A stretch of 11,190 nt of DNA, taken from positions 1-11,190 of the forward strand of contig QMSU01000016.1 in assembly GCA_003650975.1 (NCBI GenBank). Reading direction: 5' to 3'. Source of the stretch: Thermoplasmata archaeon (lineage in GTDB: Archaea; Thermoplasmatota; E2; UBA202; JdFR-43). The notes beneath the pieces are model-generated. The model ran no database searches. It saw nothing but the letters and a program-made list of their open reading frames with translations, and was not told the origin of the DNA. Position numbers and translations under genes: made by a program. Positions 6,344-11,190 of this stretch are shown piece after piece (position 1 is the stretch's first letter; each line of letters begins with the position of its first letter).

Positions 6344-7871
6344 ATGAGGAAATGTGCATATTATTGTAGACGTGTAGGTATGAGTACAGGAGTCCTGCTG
6401 ATGGTTTTCGTTGTCATGAATATGGCACATCCATCTTGTTTGCGGGCATCGGGTGCTTCCTGGACTATTGAAACGGTGGACTCAGCTGGCGATGTTGGCC
6501 ATGATGATACGGCCATAGCGGTTGATGATAACGGAGGTATCCATATCAGCTATTTCGACTATGCCAACAAGGATTTGAAGTATGCATATAAAGCGATGGG
6601 TGAGAACTGGGTCATTGAAACGGCAGATGATAGCTTGGAGTAAAGCCGGGTTCGCAACGTCGCTTGCGGTGGACGCATCAGGCGGTGTGCACATCAGTTA
6701 TTATGATGGCACTCATCACACTATTAATTATGCGTATCGGCCCAGCAGCGGGGGCTGGTCACACTACACCATAGTCAAGATCGGTACCTATGGAAGTAGC
6801 GATAATGCCATAGCCGTTGATGCCGACCACGGTGTTTACATCCTCTTTTTCAATGATACCAACCTCCAGTATGCCTATAAACCGAGTGGCGGAAGCTGGA
6901 CCATCTCGACCGGCATAAGCGGGGCGGGAACCACATGTCAGGGTCTTTCCCTTGCAATAGAGGAATCGGGAGGCTATCGTTATCTCCATGTGGGTTACTC
7001 AGTGAGTATATGGTGGGGAACGCCTAATTTAAAATATGCCACCAAGAGACTCCCCTATGGCGCCTGGAACATCGAAACGGTTGACTGGAGCGGTGAGGTT
7101 GGATACAGAAACACCATCGCACTGGACAGTGAGGGCAGTGTGCACATGAGCTACCGTCGCGGAACCTATTACAGCATCCTGAGATATGCATACAAACCGA
7201 AAGATGGAACTTGGACTAATTATACGGTGCACTCTCAGGCACAGACAGGTGTGTACAACTCATTGGCGCTAGACCCTTATGATGGCGTTCACATCAGCTA
7301 TTATGACGGTCAGAACGGCGATTTAAAATATGCTTATAAACCGAAAGACGGCAACTGGGCGAATTATACCATAGATGCAACCGGCTCCGTGGGCATGTAT
7401 AACTCAATAGCGGTAGATTCCAACAGCCACGTGCACATCAGCTATTATGACGATACCAATCATGAATTGAAATATGCCACTGATATAACCGTGCCATCAC
7501 AGCCGCTCAATGTCAATGCGACACCAGGCGATAAACAGGTGGTACTCACCTGGGATGCGCCTGCCTCCAACGGAGGCTCCCCAATAACCAACTACACAAT
7601 ATACAGGAGTAATGTTTCAGGAGGTGGAAGTGTCCTTATCACGCTTGGACCTGTTTTCACGTACACAGACACAGCGGTGGTCAACGACCAGACCTACTAC
7701 TATAAAGTGAGTGCCTCAAACAGCATGGGGGAGGGGCCGCCATCAGGGGCAATCGCTGCGACACCTGTTAAAGACAAAGGCGGCGGCATCGCAGGGTTCG
7801 AACTGCTGGCGTTCATGGGGGCCGCAGCGGCCGCATTGATTCTGGCGAGACACAGAAACATCAAACGTTAA
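6344..7871 (+). pseudogene. Secreted seven-repeat (beta-propeller-like) protein with FN3 domain, frameshifted
   Basis: One gene split over two frames: 6344-6643 (99 codons) and a second frame running to 7871. Dropping one T at 6635-6636 (agcttgg to agctgg) joins them into a 508-residue protein and makes the spacing of the second repeat match the first exactly (26 residues from Trp to Gly-Gly in both). The restored product has a signal peptide (hydrophobic core around residues 14-28), seven repeats of about 48 residues (6461 to about 7490) with the pattern W.I.TVD..G, IAVD..G.VHISYYD and LKYAYKP, then a fibronectin type III domain (7491 to about 7770). It ends in a Gly-rich linker, a hydrophobic segment and RHRNIKR. 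Seven such repeats suggest a seven-bladed beta-propeller. It would be exported and anchored at the surface; the ligand is unknown. The break may be real decay, phase variation or a sequencing error. Confidence 0.8.
7779..7868 (+). other. PGF-CTERM-like C-terminal sorting/anchor tail
   Basis: The last 30 residues of the restored propeller protein comprise a Gly-rich linker, an AGFELL motif, a hydrophobic alanine/leucine segment and a basic end (RHRNIKR). This is the layout of archaeal PGF-CTERM signals processed by archaeosortase-type enzymes, with Ala in place of the Pro of PGF. The tail is intact although the gene is frameshifted upstream. Confidence 0.55.
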
Positions 7872-7930
7872 ATGATGCCTCACTGCCACGAAGCATATTC
7901 ACCATCTGCAGGAGCAGCAGGATAGGTCTT

Positions 7931-8644
7931 CTATCCAAGCTTATATACAATCCGTTCCCTCTCCTTTCCCTTTCCCTCCTTTTTGAGGATGGTGATGGGC
8001 GGTATCTCTCCCGTGTTTCTCACATGGGTTCCCGCACACGGGCAGACATCAAAACCCTCTATTTCCACAATCCTCAATGTGGTGATTGATCTGGGGAGCA
8101 GGTCTAGGTTGCACCGCTCCTCATTGACACGCTGCTCAAGTGATGAACGTGATTCCTCGTAAATTCTTACCGGGGCGCGTTTTCTGATGATATCATTGCA
8201 CCGCTCCTCGATTTTCCTCAAATCGTCCGCTGAAAAGTTCACCGGATGGAAGTCAACTCTTGAGTACTCCGCATGTATCTGATTTCCCACGGTGCGGGCG
8301 CGATACATGTCATATACCACACCTGAGATGATGTGCTGTGCCGTGTGCATCTTCATGTGGGCATAGCGCATATCCCAGTTGATGACGCCGTGTACCTCCT
8401 CACCCTCGGCGGGTTTTTCTCCAGAAATGATGTGCTTGATGATTCCTTTTTTGGTGACCTTCACCACGTCGGTTTTCCTCCCCTGCCATTCAATGATGCC
8501 GGTATCTGAAGGCTGTCCTCCTCCTTCGGGATAGAATGCCGAACGATCGAGCACCACATAGTCATCCCTGCTCTTCATCACCGTGGCGTCGAATTCCCGT
8601 ATATAGTTTCCCTCGATATTCTTCATGTACAGCAGCTCGGTCAT
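7931..8644 (-). CDS. alaX: AlaX-M type alanyl-tRNA editing protein
   Basis: A free-standing relative of the AlaRS editing domain that hydrolyses mischarged Ser-tRNA(Ala) (and possibly Gly-tRNA(Ala)) in the cytosol. The 237-residue protein has the N-terminal domain with the glycine loop AFYPEGGGQPSDTG (36-49), typical of AlaX-M and absent from the short AlaX-S. Its editing core has zinc ligands in HTAQH (His100, His104) and CPCAGTH (Cys203, His207). The frame opens at a TTG at 8653, but the ATG at 8644 is preferred because a weak TATA-like box at 8661-8672 lies at leaderless distance. It converges on the propeller gene (59 bases between stops, no clear hairpin there) and diverges from metK. 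No alanyl-tRNA synthetase is in the window, consistent with editing in trans. Confidence 0.93.
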   Translation of the reverse strand: MTELLYMKNIEGNYIREFDATVMKSRDDYVVLDRSAFYPEGGGQPSDTGIIEWQGRKTDVVKVTKKGIIKHIISGEKPAEGEEVHGVINWDMRYAHMKMHTAQHIISGVVYDMYRARTVGNQIHAEYSRVDFHPVNFSADDLRKIEERCNDIIRKRAPVRIYEESRSSLEQRVNEERCNLDLLPRSITTLRIVEIEGFDVCPCAGTHVRNTGEIPPITILKKEGKGKERERIVYKLG

Positions 8645-8660
8645 GGTATGCAAATCCGCA

Positions 8661-8672
8661 GGAATTAATCAA
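8661..8672 (-). promoter_or_regulatory. Weak TATA-like box of alaX
   Basis: Reads ttgattaattcc on the minus strand, centred about 23 bases before the ATG at 8644. The match is weaker than the other TATA boxes in this window. Confidence 0.35.
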
Positions 8673-8712
8673 TGTTTTCATGCATCGCCATATTCACATG
8701 CCAAAAATTGAG

Positions 8713-8743
8713 GCATGCCCAAGGCAAAAATGAAAGGGCATGC
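8713..8743. repeat. Perfect 8-base inverted repeat (stem-loop or operator)
   Basis: gcatgccc at 8713-8720 is the exact reverse complement of gggcatgc at 8736-8743, with a 15-base A-rich spacer. Each arm contains the palindrome gcatgc. It lies about 165-195 bases before metK and 70-100 bases before alaX. It could be a regulator site or a hairpin in a longer transcript; neither can be shown here. Confidence 0.6.
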
Positions 8744-8748
8744 ACTAC

Positions 8749-8763
8749 AAGTGTTGAACACTT
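8749..8763. repeat. Perfect 7+1+7 palindrome, possible operator
   Basis: aagtgtt and aacactt flank a single G. This is the size and symmetry of a dimeric helix-turn-helix regulator site. It begins six bases after the preceding inverted repeat, between alaX and metK. Confidence 0.55.
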
Positions 8764-8873
8764 CCGGACGCCCTGCCATTCTTCATCAGGAAATGTGAAG
8801 AGACGGTGCATGGCGTGGGATGCTGTGTGTCATCCAGGATTGGTGAACGTGATGCACTCAGAGATGGATGTGG

Positions 8874-8884
8874 CAAAATATAAG
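8874..8884 (+). promoter_or_regulatory. TATA box of metK
   Basis: caaaatataag is centred about 29 bases before the ATG at 8908. The message would be leaderless or have a leader of a few bases; no Shine-Dalgarno sequence lies at usual spacing. Confidence 0.55.
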
Positions 8885-8907
8885 TAGGAGATTTTCATCC
8901 ACATGTT

Positions 8908-10062
8908 ATGAAAAAGGGAACATTTATATTCACTTCAGAGGCGATGACAGAGGGTCATCCCGATAAGGTGTGCGACCAGATATCCGATCGCGTGCTGGAC
9001 GAGATTCTCGCACAGGACAAGAACGCACGGGTGGCATGCGAGGCCATGGTGGGGATGGGATTTGTCATAGTCACCGGTGAAATCACCACCTCTGCATGGG
9101 TTGACACGTCCGAGATTGTACGTTCTGTCATCAGGGATATCGGCTACGACCGGCCAGAGTACGGGTTTGACTACAACACGGTGGGGGTGCTCACCAGCAT
9201 TCACAGCCAGTCACCCGACATTGCAAGGGGTGTCAACCGGGGGGAAGAACTGGGAGCGGGCGATCAGGGCATGGTCAACGGCTATGCCACCAACGAGACA
9301 CCGGAATACATGCCACTCACCATTGCGCTTGCCCACAAGCTCGCCATACGACTTACTGAAATGAGAAAGAAAGGCATACTTCCCTACCTCAGACCGGACG
9401 GGAAAACGCAGGTGAGTATTCAGTACATCGATGGAAAACCGTCGCATATCACCTCTGTTGTCATTGCCGCCCAGCATGACCCCGATGTGGATATAGAGCA
9501 GCTCAGGGCCGACATAAAGGAAAAGGTCATACAGCCCGTGTGCGGTGAGTGGCTGAGAGACGAAACCGAATACTACATCAACAATACAGGGAAGTTCGTC
9601 ATTGGGGGTCCCGTTGCTGACTCCGGCATGACCGGAAGAAAAATCATCGCAGATACCTATGGTGGTGTCATCGGCCATGGCGGCGGCGCCTTTTCAGGAA
9701 AAGACCCGACCAAGGTGGACAAGTCAGCTGCCTACATGGCACGGTATATCACCAAGAATCTGGTGGCTGCGGGAATCTGCGAAAAATGCGAGGTGCAACT
9801 CTCGTACGTCATCGGTGGCACCAGACCCCTCTCGGTGATGATTGATACCTTCAGCACAGGGAAGATACCAAATGAAAAAATAATGGAACTGGTGCTGAAG
9901 CATTTCCGGCTCTCTCCGAGGGGAATCATAGAACAGCTGGACCTTCTCAGGCCGATTTACTCGAAGACATCATGCTATGGTCACTTCGGAAGGGATGATC
10001 CCGATTTCACCTGGGAAAAAACGGACCTTGCGGAGATTCTCAGACAAGAAGCGGGGTTGTAG
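8908..10062 (+). CDS. metK: S-adenosylmethionine synthetase, bacterial MetK type
   Basis: This cytosolic enzyme makes S-adenosylmethionine from ATP and L-methionine. The 384-residue protein has the bacterial/eukaryotic MetK architecture, not that of the archaeal MAT family. Visible motifs are [14 protein letters not shown] (14-27, His17 and Asp19), the signature loop [12 protein letters not shown] (116-127), [20 protein letters not shown] (222-241) and the phosphate-binding [19 protein letters not shown] (258-276). Length equals the E. coli enzyme (384). The loop [12 protein letters not shown] departs from the common GAGDQGxMFGYA by having Asn for Phe. The gene has an archaeal-style promoter, so it appears naturalised after transfer from bacteria (inference). 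It stands alone, followed by a hairpin and T-rich DNA. Confidence 0.96.
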   Translation: MKKGTFIFTSEAMTEGHPDKVCDQISDRVLDEILAQDKNARVACEAMVGMGFVIVTGEITTSAWVDTSEIVRSVIRDIGYDRPEYGFDYNTVGVLTSIHSQSPDIARGVNRGEELGAGDQGMVNGYATNETPEYMPLTIALAHKLAIRLTEMRKKGILPYLRPDGKTQVSIQYIDGKPSHITSVVIAAQHDPDVDIEQLRADIKEKVIQPVCGEWLRDETEYYINNTGKFVIGGPVADSGMTGRKIIADTYGGVIGHGGGAFSGKDPTKVDKSAAYMARYITKNLVAAGICEKCEVQLSYVIGGTRPLSVMIDTFSTGKIPNEKIMELVLKHFRLSPRGIIEQLDLLRPIYSKTSCYGHFGRDDPDFTWEKTDLAEILRQEAGL

Positions 10063-10069
10063 GAAGCGC

Positions 10070-10086
10070 GGATGAGCAACTCATCC
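10070..10086 (+). terminator. Hairpin after metK, possible terminator
   Basis: ggatgag and ctcatcc form a perfect 7-base stem with a CAA loop, starting eight bases after the metK stop. No T-run follows directly; T-runs come 35-55 bases later. It may stabilise the 3' end or help termination. Confidence 0.4.
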
Positions 10087-10267
10087 TCCTCTCATGCATA
10101 ATATTCATATTTTCAGCCTCATTTTTTGATAATGCTTTTTCAGGTACTTTCACGGTAAGAAACAGAGAAACTTATAGAGATATAGATGCTTGACCAATTT
10201 CAACGGCATTGTTTCATGAAAGAAATGTGGTTACGTTACTTATTGGCTCTATTTAAACATTCAGCAA

Positions 10268-10283
10268 AAATTTTATATTTTTT
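10268..10283 (+). promoter_or_regulatory. TATA box of the beta-helix surface protein gene
   Basis: The A/T box around ttttatatttttt is centred about 36 bases before the ATG at 10311, giving a leader of about 10-15 bases, enough to include the Shine-Dalgarno sequence. A second candidate, tatttaaac at 10250-10258, would give a leader of about 30 bases. Confidence 0.45.
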
Positions 10284-10299
10284 CATGATAACTCTTAAC

Positions 10300-10304
10300 G
10301 GAGG
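10300..10304 (+). promoter_or_regulatory. Shine-Dalgarno sequence of the beta-helix gene
   Basis: ggagg lies six bases before the ATG at 10311 and fixes the start just ahead of a signal peptide. Confidence 0.6.
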
Positions 10305-10310
10305 CAGAAC

Positions 10311-11190
10311 ATGTTCGGCAAAAAGAAAATGCTGGCAGTTTTTATCGTGGTAATTATGGTGGGAATGGCATATACCTCTGCGGTATATGCTGAAACCAGA
10401 GAAAAAAATGAAAAGAATATGCCCGAAAAGGCTGAAAGAGAACAAGCAATACCAATGATGCACCCTTCTCTCTTTTTACATGATGAAGAGAGCAGGGAAA
10501 AAAATGAGAAGATGCCTGAACCTCAAGTGGTTGAACGAGAGTGGATGTTACCAACGAAACACCATCCCTTCATTTTACAGGATGAAGGACACAGGTTGTG
10601 CCCGCATCCATATATGCAACAAGAACATCTTTTTTACGAACCGCAGGATGACAACAAACACATCTGTATCGATGATGAAAGGGGTGATACCCCAGATACC
10701 CAAACTCTGGGTAAGAACATCTCAAGAAATACCTTATATGTCGGCGGAAGCGGCCCCAACAACTACTCAAAAATCCAAGATGCCATAGACAATGCAAGCA
10801 ATGGCGATACAGTTTTTGTTTTCAATGGCACATATTATGGGAATGTTGTTGTGAGTAAATCAATTAATTTAATCGGTGAAAATAGAAATGGTACGATTAT
10901 CGATGGCGGTGGAAGTGGAGACGTTGTGTATATTTCTGCTGATTGGGTAAATGTTTCCGGATTCACGGTACAGAACGGCGGGTCAACTTTTGGTGATGCA
11001 GGAATAGAACTCAACGGTGCCCAGAATTGCCATATTGAAAACAACACCATGGCAAGTAACTATGATGGCCTGTCTCTCTCTTCTTCCAGCAACAACACCA
11101 TCACTGGCAACACTATGACAAATAACGTCCATGGCCTGTCTCTCTCTTCTTCCAGCAACAACACCATCACTGGCAACACTATGACAAATA
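10311..11190 (+). CDS. Secreted parallel beta-helix (NosD/CASH-like) protein, partial at right edge
   Basis: The frame runs 293 codons from ATG 10311 to the window edge without a stop. It starts with a signal peptide (residues 1-27: KKK, hydrophobic core, cut probably after VYA). A polar linker (28 to about 135) is rich in Glu, Lys, His and Met. The start of a NosD-like domain follows: TLYVGGSGPNNYSKIQDAID (141-160), then NGDTVFVFNGTYYGNVVV, SINLIGENRNGTIIDGG and the repeated beta-helix rungs with NNTITGNTMTN. Such proteins fold as right-handed beta-helices, often on the archaeal surface, and bind or modify polysaccharides or metals; the specific role is unknown. Rungs at the edge are 22 residues each and identical in DNA. 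Asn-X-Thr/Ser sites are frequent, consistent with glycosylation. The C-terminus lies outside. Confidence 0.88.
   Translation, partial: MFGKKKMLAVFIVVIMVGMAYTSAVYAETREKNEKNMPEKAEREQAIPMMHPSLFLHDEESREKNEKMPEPQVVEREWMLPTKHHPFILQDEGHRLCPHPYMQQEHLFYEPQDDNKHICIDDERGDTPDTQTLGKNISRNTLYVGGSGPNNYSKIQDAIDNASNGDTVFVFNGTYYGNVVVSKSINLIGENRNGTIIDGGGSGDVVYISADWVNVSGFTVQNGGSTFGDAGIELNGAQNCHIENNTMASNYDGLSLSSSSNNTITGNTMTNNVHGLSLSSSSNNTITGNTMTN
10398..10586 (+). repeat. Degenerate tandem protein repeat in the linker of the beta-helix protein
   Basis: Residues 30-60 and 62-92 align as two copies: each starts REKNEK(N)MPE, continues with an acidic/basic stretch containing ERE, and ends with an HP element and an acidic cap (MHPSLFLHDEE and HHPFILQDEG). 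A third HP element (PHPYMQQEH) follows at 98-106. The DNA copies have diverged, so the duplication is old. Confidence 0.6.
11065..11190 (+). repeat. 66-base tandem repeat (one beta-helix rung), continuing past the edge
   Basis: Copy one is 11065-11130 and copy two starts at 11131. The 60 bases of copy two inside the window are identical to copy one. Each unit encodes 22 residues (GLSLSSSSNNTITGNTMTNN plus two variable residues), one rung of the beta-helix. The array probably continues to the right. Confidence 0.85.

Larger units (their letters stand above)
8673..8873. other. Intergenic region between alaX and metK
   Basis: About 200 bases between the two divergent promoters. It contains two perfect inverted repeats (listed separately) and no convincing gene; the 71-codon frame here has no promoter of its own at a suitable distance and no recognisable domain. 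The length exceeds what two leaderless promoters need, leaving room for regulator binding. Confidence 0.5.
10063..10310. other. Intergenic region after metK
   Basis: This A/T-rich region of 248 bases holds a hairpin just after metK, T-runs at 10122-10127 and 10136-10140 that may end transcription, and the promoter elements of the beta-helix gene. A 50-odd codon frame from about 10186 was judged spurious. Confidence 0.5.

Noticed and set aside
6582..7871. A separate gene starting at the ATG at 6582
   Set aside because: Its first residues come from the other frame of a conserved repeat and it would lack the signal peptide, while the frame-joined reading gives a regular seven-repeat protein.
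8672..8887. A 71-codon plus-strand frame between alaX and metK
   Set aside because: It has no promoter or ribosome site of its own, no recognisable domain, overlaps the inverted repeats and runs into the metK TATA box.
8654..8907. A SAM-sensing riboswitch before metK
   Set aside because: The metK TATA box lies only about 29 bases before the ATG, so there is no leader RNA to hold one; no known SAM riboswitch core was seen.
10186..10350. A plus-strand frame beginning MLDQFQRHCF before the beta-helix gene
   Set aside because: It runs through the beta-helix gene's promoter and Shine-Dalgarno sequence and overlaps its signal peptide in another frame; no TATA box at a suitable distance.
1..11190. 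CRISPR array, tRNA, rRNA, insertion sequence, toxin-antitoxin or defence genes
   Set aside because: No spaced direct repeats, cloverleaf, transposase or such protein motifs were found; the only tandem repeats are coding rungs of the beta-helix protein.

Overview
The window looks archaeal, most likely a Thermoplasmatota-type or related euryarchaeal genome, although no rRNA or other phylogenetic marker is present to prove it. The reasons are as follows. Most first genes of transcription units have a TATA-like A/T box about 22-29 bases before the ATG and no Shine-Dalgarno sequence, which is the leaderless archaeal pattern. There is a free-standing AlaX editing protein and a lone IscU/NifU-type scaffold. 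There are also large secreted repeat proteins, one ending in a PGF-CTERM-like sorting tail. The S-adenosylmethionine synthetase, in contrast, is the bacterial MetK type, which suggests transfer.

Layout. Positions 1-131 hold a promoter and possibly the start of a divergent gene running off the left edge. An IscU/NifU-like Fe-S scaffold (132-563) and a YjbQ/UPF0047 protein (597-998) follow. Next come two small genes: a 66-residue four-cysteine protein (1166-1366) and a 36-residue, highly charged leaderless microprotein (1407-1517). The histidine-degradation pair is next: urocanate hydratase hutU (1581-3227) overlaps histidine ammonia-lyase hutH (3224-4744) by four bases. The lyase carries Ala-Cys-Gly where the family normally has the Ala-Ser-Gly that makes the MIO cofactor. 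A convergent 74-residue unknown protein (4797-5021, minus) shares a short divergent promoter region with a DUF1015 protein (5102-6253).

The right half starts with a secreted protein gene (6344-7871) broken by an apparent one-base frameshift. With the frame restored it encodes a signal peptide, seven repeats of about 48 residues (probably a seven-bladed beta-propeller), a fibronectin type III domain and a sorting tail. AlaX (7931-8644, minus) and metK (8908-10062) diverge from a 263-base region with two perfect inverted repeats. The window ends inside a secreted parallel beta-helix (NosD-like) protein (10311 to the edge). It has an unusual Met/His-rich acidic linker and, at the edge, a 66-base tandem repeat with identical copies.

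How the genes work together. HutH and HutU carry out the first two steps of histidine breakdown (histidine to urocanate to imidazolone propionate); the later steps are not here. The other cytosolic genes are independent housekeeping units (Fe-S assembly, tRNA editing, SAM synthesis). The two secreted proteins are separate surface or extracellular products, and both have a Shine-Dalgarno-like leader, unlike most of the cytosolic genes. No CRISPR array, tRNA, rRNA, insertion sequence or defence system was seen.
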